This document shows, piece after piece, positions 36,401 to 43,600 of a stretch of 64,000 bases of DNA (positions within the stretch are counted from its first letter, which is position 1; the number at the start of each line of letters is the position of its first letter). A program made the position numbers and the translations under genes. A model generated the notes under the pieces. It was not told the origin of the DNA. It saw nothing but the letters and a program-made list of their open reading frames with translations, and searched no databases. This DNA comes from Streptomyces fulvoviolaceus (lineage in GTDB: Bacteria > Actinomycetota > Actinomycetes > Streptomycetales > Streptomycetaceae): the NCBI RefSeq assembly GCF_000718165.1, contig NZ_JOEY01000028.1, positions 1-64,000 on the forward strand, read 5' to 3'.

Positions 36401-36493
36401 GTCGTCGCTCACCTCGACGGCGTCAACTCCGTTGAGCTGAGCGGCCCTTACCTTGGCACGCCGGGAAGTCGTCGTGTTCGTCGCGTTCGTCAT
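33401..36493 (-). CDS. Large CIS baseplate (wedge) protein, gp6/gpJ-like
   Basis: 1030 residues from ATG 36493; overlaps both neighbours by 4 bases. The N-terminal ~110 residues form an Ig-like/strand-rich domain (GLLLTVTFLGKAPHGLGPEN). The core begins VIDYTARDYDTIRKLLLDRL, then WVERNPADLGVTLVELLAYT and DQISYQQDAVATEAYLDTAR, the classical baseplate gp6/J signature. A second block near 820-960 (RFGDGRHGAKPTPGARLALT, YRLGGGIAGNVGAEAINHLV) repeats the motif seen in the neighbouring wedge gene. It is expected to form the baseplate ring around the hub. No frameshift or truncation seen. Confidence 0.92.
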   Translation of the reverse strand: MTNATNTTTSRRAKVRAAQLNGVDAVEVSDDGLLLTVTFLGKAPHGLGPENVRIDGGRRITGITAVDVSIEREEDPELDDRLYVTLDGAGDTSRYRLALVEADPYGRPGTAPFRGFDQRYHTASFSFRPDCPTPFDCKDDSSEQPDFPDAPVIDYTARDYDTIRKLLLDRLALTTPDWVERNPADLGVTLVELLAYTGDQISYQQDAVATEAYLDTARRRVSVRRHVRLIDYAMHDGCTARAYVAVGTAGDHTIAPGTFRFASVDVRTLDPHDRPEPGTVIDETDLGDLDERGSVEVFEPVVAADPLELRVAHNAIRLWTWGGEVCTLPKGATSATLRDEWRDRETCQERQLDLKPGDLLILEEVKGPRTGTPGDADPAHRQAVRLTSVVPAVDRIEDQPVLEVTWAAEDALRFPLCLTTRGGRDCLPVEDVSLARGNVVLVDHGRTLHGLPETFTVPPEPAVVTPCAPPVFGCDDRTEGNAPARLINSLTDKAESGEALVPDDIRELFQHVGEAATVRAGLGLERAGQRHERVVPGTAYAQATVLRTLLAQSVYPGIAPRFRPVLGRAPVVQAVSYPESRTVAAGQAERIAAIPGRIRQRLVELWRSARDRDGLGEEEIAELTVVYGLKVLERLELHRHPVRALRELLHRSDKLLDTKLRRVEILTARARAGAVLDGHIAWEIAHSWGPGYAAGLHPDEPVLRGSATAALAQDPRGALPAVRIQDSTWEPRRDLLDSAPRDRHFVGELEDDGRLALRFGDGRHGAKPTPGARLALTYRLGGGIAGNVGAEAINHLVVQAENPPAAVVRNPLPAVGGVEPEPIEQVRQLAPLDLRRTRLRAITAEDYAALATALPGVQRAAAEIRWTGSVQEAHVAIDAYGSGEPSAELLAQVEQALEAYRRIGHDLVVGAARPVPLDIAIGVCAAPGHQHGQILAELYRVLGSGPRGFFHPDALTFGEPVRLSRLVAVAAAVPGVESVQVTRLRRLFEEDRGEKEDGVLRLGPLEIATCDNDPDRPENGLLAISLGGAR

Positions 36494-36876
36494 GCGGCGG
36501 CCCTCCCCTCGAAGACGTCGTCGCGCAGGGTGCCGGTGGCGCGCACGACGTACGACAGATGAACCCGTACGACGTTCTCGTCGCTCTCGATGTCGAGCGC
36601 GACCACGTCGATGAGGTCGCCGAGCCAGCGCTGCAGCGAGGCCTGCACGGACAGCTCCAGGGTGGAGACGAGCTCGGGGCTGTTCGGGGCGAAGACCAGG
36701 TCGAGCAGTCCGCAACCGAAGTCGGGGCGCATCACGCGCTCGCCGGGGCTGGTGAACAGCAGCTGTTCGACCAGGTCGTGGACGTGCTCGCCGTGCGTGG
36801 CGTGCGCGGTGCGGCCCCGGCGGTCGGTGTGGAAGGGGAACGCGATGTCGGAACGCGTGCGGGCGCGTGGGCTCAT
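36490..36876 (-). CDS. GPW/gp25-family baseplate protein
   Basis: 128 residues from ATG 36876, ATGA overlaps on both sides. DIAFPFHTDRRGRTAHATHG, then EHVHDLVEQLLFTSPGERVM and RPDFGCGLLDLVFAPNS are the T4 gp25 signature, including the EPR-like GERVMRPDFG turn. In contractile machines gp25 joins the wedges to the sheath base. An upstream extension to 36948 is possible but lies in the PAAR-like gene. Confidence 0.95.
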   Translation of the reverse strand: MSPRARTRSDIAFPFHTDRRGRTAHATHGEHVHDLVEQLLFTSPGERVMRPDFGCGLLDLVFAPNSPELVSTLELSVQASLQRWLGDLIDVVALDIESDENVVRVHLSYVVRATGTLRDDVFEGRAAA

Positions 36877-37208
36877 CGGACCGTGACCTTTCGCTGTGCG
36901 GCCTGGACGACCGGCGGTCCCTGCGGCACGAAGGCCGCGGTGAAGCACTGGGCCGCGGAGGTGTCGAGCAGCACGGGCGCGCCGTCGACCGTGACGCCGC
37001 TGCCGTCGGCGGTCCAGCGGACCGAGACGCAGGGCGTGTGCACACCGGCGACGGTGTGCGGGCAGCCGGTGACGACGTAGCCGTGGGCGGCCGTGGCGAT
37101 GGCGACCCCTTGGCTGAGCACACCGCCGGAGGGCGTGGTGGCGGCGGTGACACGGCCGCCGTGCGGGCAGCCGATCACGGCGCCGGCATCGAGCAGACTC
37201 CCGGGCAA
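36873..37208 (-). CDS. PAAR-like spike-tip protein (TTG start)
   Basis: 111 residues. The start is a rare TTG at 37208, placed 9 bases after a GGAG; the next in-frame candidate (GTG, residue 11) would cut the conserved N-terminus. MPGSLLDAGAVIGCPHGGRV resembles the opening of PAAR-like/DUF4280 proteins, with Cys-Pro-His and a second CPHTVAG motif plus a Cys near the C-terminus, positions that could bind a metal at the cone tip. Next to the spike and hub genes it should sharpen the spike. The DUF number is from memory. Confidence 0.82.
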   Translation of the reverse strand: MPGSLLDAGAVIGCPHGGRVTAATTPSGGVLSQGVAIATAAHGYVVTGCPHTVAGVHTPCVSVRWTADGSGVTVDGAPVLLDTSAAQCFTAAFVPQGPPVVQAAQRKVTVR

Positions 37209-37245
37209 CTTCTCTTCTCCCCGTCTTCCTTCGTTCTTCGATCGC

Positions 37246-37289
37246 TCGTCTATCGCTGGTCCATCGCTGGTCTATCGCTCGTCTATCGC
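37246..37289. repeat. Four 11-base tandem units at the spike-gene stop
   Basis: TCGTCTATCGC, TGGTCCATCGC, TGGTCTATCGC, TCGTCTATCGC head to tail. The TAG stop of the spike gene (37283-37285) lies in the last unit; the other units are the spacer before the PAAR-like gene. Confidence 0.88.
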
Positions 37290-37819
37290 TTCGAGAGCAC
37301 GGTCAACTGGCCCTCGTTGATGGTCACTTCGCGGCCACGGAGGATGACCTCGGCGCCCGCGCCGGTCGCGATGACCACGGCTTCCTTGGTGATGCGGATG
37401 TAGGCGCCGCCCTGGGCCTGGAGCAGGATTCCCTGCTCGGCGCCGGCGGTGTCGTTGAGTACGAGCTTGTGGGCCCCCGGTGTCTGCACGACGACGGGCT
37501 TGTTCGGCGAGTTCGCCTGCAGCTCGCGGCGCGCGTCGGGCGGCAGTTCCTCGGCGGCGCCGTACCAGCACCCGGTCCATACCGGGAAGCTGGGATCCCC
37601 CTGCTCGAACTCCACCCAGACGCCCGCGCCGGGCGGCGGCACCACGAACTGCCCCGACTCCGGCCCGGTGAACGGCAGGCAGGGCAGCGCCCAGGTGGAC
37701 GGCTCGTCGCCGAGGACGTCCGGGACCTCGACGGTGATACGGCCGATGCGCAGCGGGTCGTTGTTGTCCACGACCCGGCCGCGGAACTTGCCGAGGTAGC
37801 TGTTGCCGGTTGCCGCCAT
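37283..37819 (-). CDS. CIS spike protein (gpV/gp5 OB-fold, baseplate assembly protein V)
   Basis: 178 residues. The OB domain (YLGKFRGRVVDNNDPLRIGR, VEVPDVLG, VPPPGAGVWVEFEQGDPSFP, VWTGCWYG) is followed by a beta-prism-type segment (GAHKLVLNDTAGAEQGILLQ and the repeats after it), as in the VgrG/gpV spike. In Afp8/Pvc8 the hub and spike are fused; here the hub is a separate gene upstream. A cluster of 11-base repeats lies at its stop. Confidence 0.93.
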   Translation of the reverse strand: MAATGNSYLGKFRGRVVDNNDPLRIGRITVEVPDVLGDEPSTWALPCLPFTGPESGQFVVPPPGAGVWVEFEQGDPSFPVWTGCWYGAAEELPPDARRELQANSPNKPVVVQTPGAHKLVLNDTAGAEQGILLQAQGGAYIRITKEAVVIATGAGAEVILRGREVTINEGQLTVLSKR

Positions 37820-37846
37820 GCTGAACTGCTCCTGATGTGAGGTCTG

Positions 37847-38986
37847 TTACGGCCGCACGGTGTCGCCGATGGCCTCCAGGCCCTCGCGCGAGATCGTGAA
37901 GTTCTGCTGGAACGAGCCCGGGCGCAGAGTGTGCGTGACGGACTTGACGTAGTAGTCGCCGTCGTACGCCCGTCCGGCGCCGCGCACACCGACCAGCTGG
38001 CGGGGCTGCAGGATGTAGCCGTGCCGGTTGACGTCGAGCGAGCCGGAGCCGGAGACGACGTCGGCGGAGACCGCGGCGCGGGCGAGCAACTCCGCCTCGG
38101 CCTGCTCGCGTTGCTGCTTGGCCGTGCCGGACAGCGTCTTGCGCTTGAGAGCCGGGGTCGGCCGCTTGCCCAGGGGCGGGCGCAGCGGGCTGATCGGCGG
38201 TTGCGGGAGGAGGGTGGACTGCCGGGTCCCGGGGTCCTGCCAGCGGGCCTGCGGTTCTTCGCGCGCCGTGCCGTCGTAGGCGAAGGTCAGCTGGTCGACA
38301 GTCGAGTTGGCGTCCATGTTGACGTTGAGGGCGTGCTGGCGGATGCCGAGGCGGACCTCAGGTCCCCAACGGGCGGAGGACTGACCGGGGTTGGGGCCGG
38401 GCTCCAGGTAGAAGGTGTAGCCGTTGGCGCGGGCGAGTTCGGTGACGTACTGGAGGTCGGTGCCGGTCTGGTAGTGCACGCGGAGGTCCTGGTGCGGGGG
38501 TTGCGCCACCTTCTCGGTGTAGACGTCGGGCCGGATGCCGTAGTCCGAGTACCGGCGGAGGATGTTGAGGACGCGCTCCGACGGCGGCAGGTTGGGATAA
38601 CGGGCGGTGCGCTCCTCCAGGTCGAGGAGGAGGGTCAGGTCCTCGCCGGTGACGGTGAGGGTGGAGTGGCCGGGCTGGTTGCTGGCGCCGACCTCCTGAC
38701 GGACGATCAGGCCGTCGAAGAGCACGTCGGGGGTGCCCTTGACGCTGACGGTGACGATGATCCGGGTCTTCGGGTCGAAGAACCCCTCGGGCAGCAGCCG
38801 CCGGTTGATGATCCCGTTCTTGGTGAGGTCGAAGGCCAGCTGGAAGCCGCTGCGCTCCCCCGCCGTGGCGGTGATCTGCGCGGACAGCAGCGCCTCGCTG
38901 ACCTCGGCCGGGACGGGCCGGGCGAGCTTGGGCCCCATGAGGAGCGTGATGTGGACGGGGCCTTGCCCGACGGGCAGGTCAAACAC
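37847..38986 (-). CDS. CIS baseplate hub protein (gpD/gp27-like, late control D family)
   Basis: 379 residues, GTG start at 38986. The fold of gp27/gpD hub proteins is indicated by SAQITATAGERSGFQLAFDL, then VLFDGLIVRQEVGASNQPGH and TVTGEDLTLLLDLEERTARY, and the second domain HYQTGTDLQYVTELARANGY with TFYLEP. The C-terminus VGVRGAGRAYDGDYYVKSVT matches the end of late control D proteins. It overlaps the LysM gene upstream by 8 bases and is 27 bases from the spike gene, so hub and spike are co-translated subunits. Confidence 0.93.
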   Translation of the reverse strand: MFDLPVGQGPVHITLLMGPKLARPVPAEVSEALLSAQITATAGERSGFQLAFDLTKNGIINRRLLPEGFFDPKTRIIVTVSVKGTPDVLFDGLIVRQEVGASNQPGHSTLTVTGEDLTLLLDLEERTARYPNLPPSERVLNILRRYSDYGIRPDVYTEKVAQPPHQDLRVHYQTGTDLQYVTELARANGYTFYLEPGPNPGQSSARWGPEVRLGIRQHALNVNMDANSTVDQLTFAYDGTAREEPQARWQDPGTRQSTLLPQPPISPLRPPLGKRPTPALKRKTLSGTAKQQREQAEAELLARAAVSADVVSGSGSLDVNRHGYILQPRQLVGVRGAGRAYDGDYYVKSVTHTLRPGSFQQNFTISREGLEAIGDTVRP

Positions 38987-39344
38987 GCCGGTCCCCCCGC
39001 GGGAACCCGCCGGCGAGCGGGATGTCGATGACGCGCCCGGCCTCGTCCGTCAACTCCCTCGGATCGAGTACGGGGTTGGCGTCGGCGATCTGCCACCACT
39101 GCCCGGGCTCGCCGAAGTACCGCTGCGCGAGGAGGTCGGCCCGCTCGCCGCCCCCCACTATGTGTTCCTGCGTCTCCTGCTGGTCCAGCGGGGGCAGCAA
39201 CCGCCGCTTGGTGTACCGGACTTCGGTCCCGTCGGCCTGGCGGTGGATGCCGATCTCGGCGTCGTGGTACCGGCTGTTGCGCGGATACGGATGAGCGCCG
39301 GGTATCGCGCCCAGGGCGTTCTCGTACGGCTCGATGTCGGCCAT
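38979..39344 (-). CDS. Small LysM/gpX-like CIS protein
   Basis: 121 residues from ATG 39344. ERADLLAQRYFGEPGQWWQI followed by ADANPVLDPREL is the LysM-like/gpX motif found in eCIS baseplates (Afp7 C-terminal or separate). The preceding part DAEIGIHRQADGTEVRYTKR is strand-rich. It probably connects the hub and the tube initiator. Overlaps the hub start by 8 bases. Confidence 0.85.
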   Translation of the reverse strand: MADIEPYENALGAIPGAHPYPRNSRYHDAEIGIHRQADGTEVRYTKRRLLPPLDQQETQEHIVGGGERADLLAQRYFGEPGQWWQIADANPVLDPRELTDEAGRVIDIPLAGGFPRGDRRV

Positions 39345-39354
39345 GGTGTGCTGC

Positions 39355-40035
39355 TCAGCCCCTTCCGCTGAATGTGCCACTCAGCCCGAGCGCACCCAGC
39401 CCGGCGCCCCGCGCGGCGGCCGCGAGCCGCTCCTTCTGCGCGAGGTGCGCCATGTACAGGTCGGCGCCGCGGTGCCCGGCGGGCAGGTCGCTGACGGTGA
39501 GGATCTTCATCCCGATGCCGAGGGAGGCCCGGATGGGATTGAGGTTCACGTCGAAGGCGGACTCGTTCACGGACAGCTCGGTCAGCCGCACGGGCATGAC
39601 CCGCTTGCTCCCCCACGTGAACAACGTCAACGGCATCTCGATCGGGCTGATCTCGATGGTCCCCTTCTGCGACAGCTGGCTCGCGGCCCGCAGTTGGGCC
39701 GTGGTCGGCTGCACCAGCATTTCGAGCGTGGCGAGTTGGGGGTGGATCCCGTCGGGCGCGGCGACCTCGAACTGGTCGGTCGCGTCGATCTCGGCGGTGA
39801 ACTTCCAGGTCTCCTGAGCGGGGCCCTTGAGCCGGAGCGCCTCGTTTCTGTCCCCACCACCGCTGCCGCCTCCGCCGGAGTCACTGCTGTCTCCGGCGGA
39901 CTGGGGGGCGAGGCTGCGTTCGAGGGTGTCCGGGTTGAACTGGAGCACGATGACGCGTTGGGGGGCGCCGGTGTCGGGGTCCACTACGACTATGCCGGAG
40001 CGGATGGGCTTGGGTATGTCTGCGTAGCGGGTCAC
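39355..40035 (-). CDS. CIS tube-initiator protein (Afp7-like N-terminal domain)
   Basis: 226 residues. VVVDPDTGAPQRVIVLQFNP and DTLERSL at the start, EVAAPDGIHPQLATLEMLV and FTWGSKRVMPVRLTELSVNE place it in the CIS tube-protein family, which sits between hub and tube in eCIS baseplates. A Ser/Gly linker (SSDSGGGGSGGG) interrupts the N-terminal part. In Afp and PVC this domain is fused to LysM; here LysM is the next, separate gene. Confidence 0.87.
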   Translation of the reverse strand: MTRYADIPKPIRSGIVVVDPDTGAPQRVIVLQFNPDTLERSLAPQSAGDSSDSGGGGSGGGDRNEALRLKGPAQETWKFTAEIDATDQFEVAAPDGIHPQLATLEMLVQPTTAQLRAASQLSQKGTIEISPIEMPLTLFTWGSKRVMPVRLTELSVNESAFDVNLNPIRASLGIGMKILTVSDLPAGHRGADLYMAHLAQKERLAAAARGAGLGALGLSGTFSGRG

Positions 40036-40071
40036 GATTCGCCTCTGCCGCGGTCGGTGGTGTGCATGGAT

Positions 40072-40599
40072 TCAGAGCTGTCGGATCACCATGGACCACC
40101 AGTTGTCCGACTCCTTCAGAGAGCCAGGGTCAAGGGTGGTGAGATACGCGGTGAGCAGATCCTTGTAATCAGCTTGCTGATTTTCGTCCGCTTCCATACT
40201 GAAGGCCTTGTACCTGCCGATGCGATACAGGAATTCGATGAAGTTTCCGAGCGACTCGTTGACGACTTCGATCTCGGGGTTCTCAGCGACCAGTCGCGCG
40301 AGCAGAATCCGCCCGTCCAACGGGTTCAGGTAGTAGCGAAGATCGGACTCGCTGTGCGGTGCCCCCAATGTCACGAGCGTGACCTGCGAACCGCCGATGC
40401 TGGCGGAAACACCGTCGAAGGTCTCCGGGTCAGCAACGACCTCCGCCGAGAACATCCCGGCAAGTCGGTCGGGCAGGCCGACCTCAAAGAGCTCTTCCGC
40501 CTCGATTCCGGCCGATTTGAAAACCTCACGGTCCGAGAGGTCGAGGCAGGTGATGCTGCCCGCCCCAAAGAGATCGATGAGCTGCTGCTGCGTTGCCAT
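40072..40599 (-). CDS. SUKH-4 family immunity protein
   Basis: 175 residues. The pattern LPDRLAGMFSAEVVADPETF, TLVTLGAPHSESDLRYYLNP, LDGRILLA and EIEVVNESLGNFIEFLYRIG is that of SUKH-4 proteins, which neutralise toxins of contact-dependent and polymorphic toxin systems in the cytoplasm. It lies 58 bases behind the DUF4157 gene in the direction of transcription, the normal place for an immunity gene. Base composition is clearly lower in GC than the rest of the window (31 of 60 and 29 of 60 G+C in the two lines counted at 40201 and 40141). This argues for horizontal exchange together with the toxin end of the upstream gene. Confidence 0.88.
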   Translation of the reverse strand: MATQQQLIDLFGAGSITCLDLSDREVFKSAGIEAEELFEVGLPDRLAGMFSAEVVADPETFDGVSASIGGSQVTLVTLGAPHSESDLRYYLNPLDGRILLARLVAENPEIEVVNESLGNFIEFLYRIGRYKAFSMEADENQQADYKDLLTAYLTTLDPGSLKESDNWWSMVIRQL

Positions 40600-40657
40600 G
40601 ATTTCCTCGCCGATGTGGTGTCTGCTTACTCATGATGAAGCGGGCTGATTCGTCGTG

Positions 40658-43600
40658 TTACTTCCACCATCCCTTGATGACGAACTTTACCAGTCGGCCA
40701 ACTTCCAACTTCTGCATTGATGTTCGGATTTGGCGGCCGACCTTCGAGTTGGTCTTATTGTGCAGTTGCCTCATGGTCTCGGGATGGTCTTCGCCCGCCC
40801 CCTGAAGCTCACGCAGATGGTCCGCCTGCTTCTTCATCGCATATGTCCTGGCGGCTTCGGCAAGATCCGGGTCGTCCTTGAATTTGTCCATGATGTAGGT
40901 CGCGAGGGCATCGCGATACGAATCCTGAACTATGCCGCTGCGCCTGCCGGTACCATCGACCTTCTCGCCCCTGAAGGGCGAGAGTTCCACTTTTTCCTCA
41001 GACTCCCACCGCTTCAGCTCGACGACCTTGGTGACGAAGTCAATCTTGTCCATGACCTGCTCGAACTCGATGGGAATGGGGGCGCGGTCCTGCTGGCCCG
41101 GCAGCGGACGAGAGTCACCAATTCCCCTGGACTTCTTGCGTTTCACCTGCTCCCGGCCCGTACCGACAGTCTTGGTGAGCGCATCGATCAGTTTGTCGGT
41201 CTTACCCTTGGCCCAGTCGCTCGTCTTGATGTCCTGCAGGTCGTTGGGCATCCTGGCGATCATTTCCTGGAGCTCCACCTCGGAGAGGTTTGCCTCCCGG
41301 GCGCCCCTGATCTCGTTCTCCGCATCGATCTCGCGCTTCAATTCCTGGTACAGCTTCTGGAATCCCTTGGCGAAGTCCGTGTCCGATTCGTCGCCCTGAA
41401 GCAGGAACCAGTCATCGAACTCCCTGATGCCTACTCTCTTCTGGATTTCCTTCAGGACTTCGGAATCTTCGCCGTCCAGGACCAGTTGCACGCGCTGCCG
41501 GTCGGCCTCGCTCACCTTCCGTCGCGGGTTGAGCAGGGCGTTGATCGCGTACTTGGAGGAACCTTCCAGGTTCAGCTGGCTCAGGCGGTACCAGATGCGC
41601 AGGCCACTCAATGTGGCTCGCATGACCGGCTCTTTCGAACCGCGCCGGAGCATCCGGTCCAGGCGAGGCTTGATGCGTGCCACGATCTTCGCCAGCCGCG
41701 CCTCCTTGGATTCCTTCGATTCTTCGTCCTTGCGCCGCTGCTCCTGCCGCTGCCTCTTCTGCTCCTGTCGGCGGCGCTTGTCCTCGCGCAGCCGGTCCTT
41801 CTTCCTCTTGAACTGGTCACGGAGCTTCGACGCGGTGTTCTTGAGTGCCTTGCCGATCTTCGACTTCTTCAGCTTCCGACCGAGTGTCTTCGCGGCGTTG
41901 CCGACCTTCTTCAGGGCGGACTTCACGGCGCCCTTGGCCTTGGCGAGGGCCTTCCCGGCGGGAGACTTGGGCTTCCTGGGCTTGGTCGGCTTGGGGCCCT
42001 CGATCTCCTTCTTCTTCTTGGGAGGCGCCCCCTCGGGGGTCTTGTCCTTGGCGGGAGCCTGGTCCCGGTCCTTGGCCGGGCTCTGGTCCTTGTCAGGCGT
42101 CCTGTCCTTCGCCGGCCCCTGCTCCCTCTCCGGTGCCCGTCCCTTCCCAGGGCCCGTCTCCCCGTCCTTCGGCTTGGTCGCCGACGGATCCGGCTTCGCC
42201 GGGCCCTTCGGTGTCGCGTGTTCCTTCGGCTTCACCGGAGACTTCGGATCCGGCGAAGCATGACCCTTCGGCCCGCGAGCGACCGCCGGCTCCGCCAGCT
42301 TCTGCTTGGCGTTCCGCATCGCCCCCCGAGCCGAATTCACCGCCGCCCCCGCAGCCTTCTTCGCCCCGCCCCCGACCTTCTTCAGGCCCTCCATGATCTT
42401 CTGGGACATGGCCTTGAGCCGCTTGCCGACGCCCTTGGTCGCCGAAGACAGGCGGATCATCAGGAAGTTGGTGATGAAGTCCAGAAGGGCCACCACACCC
42501 GCAGCGACCACCTCCGCGAACAGGCACGCCGCCGGCCCCGCCTTCACCGCCTTCAGGTACGCCCAGAACTTCCCGAACGCCGCCAGGATCGAGCTGATGC
42601 TCTGCCAGGCCGCCATCAGGCCCTGGACGATCGTGAGGATCGCCCCGGCCGCGGGCACGATCATCGAGACGACCTTCTCGATGACCAGGGAGGCGATCAT
42701 CATCGGGAGGGACGCGATGATGGCGTCCCACGCCATCTTGCCGATCTGCTTCAGCGACACGCAGCCCTTGACCAGGACGTCGATGACAGCCTTGCCCAGG
42801 CCGAGGATGCCTTCGACCTTCGTGTCGAACCACCCCTTGACCGCCACCTTGATGGCGCCCCAGAGGTGGTCGGTGATGCCGGTCTTGGCCGAGCTGCCCG
42901 CCTTGGAGATCCAGCCGCCCGGGTCGGGCGCGATGTCGGCGACCAGTGCCGCGAACTTCCCGAGCGCCTCGATGGCCGCCTGCGCGAACTTGATCGCACC
43001 GACGATGACGGCCTGGTAGATCTTGATGACCGCCTTGAGGCCCGCCTCCAAGACGTCCAGCAGCTTGTTCAGGCCGGCGGCAAGGGCGTCCAACAGGCTG
43101 TTGACCGCCTTCTTCAGGCCCTCCGCCAGCTCGTTGACCTTGGCGACGGCCGCGTCCCGCAGCCCCTCGATCGCCTTGCGGAAACGGTCCCGCAGTTCCG
43201 GGAACGCGGCCAGGAGCACGTCCCCGATCGCGATCAGGACGTCGGCGAGCGCGTTGATCGCCGCGACCGCCAGATCGCGTACGAAGTCGATGGCCTGGTT
43301 GGCCCACTCCTTGAACTTGTCGATGATCCCGTTGACGAGTTTGCGGGCGGCGTCGAAGACCGCGGTGACCGCCGCGAGCAGACCCTTGAAGAAGTCGGCG
43401 ACCTTGTCGGCTATCCAGCCGAGCAGGCCTCCGGAGGGCTTCTCCTCCTCCTTCTTCTTCTCGGCCTCCTTCTCGGCGTTCTCGCGCTCGGTGTCGATCT
43501 GCGCGTTGTCCTGGTCCTTGCGCGCGCCGATCTCCTTGTCCTTGTCGTCGCGCGCCTTGACGATCTCCTTGTTCTTCTTGCCGTGCTCGTCCCCGGACTG

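Noticed and set aside
39341..39380. Earlier start (39380) for the LysM-like protein
   Set aside because: The extra 12 residues overlap the ribosome-site region and read as non-coding; ATG 39344 matches the usual N-terminus better.
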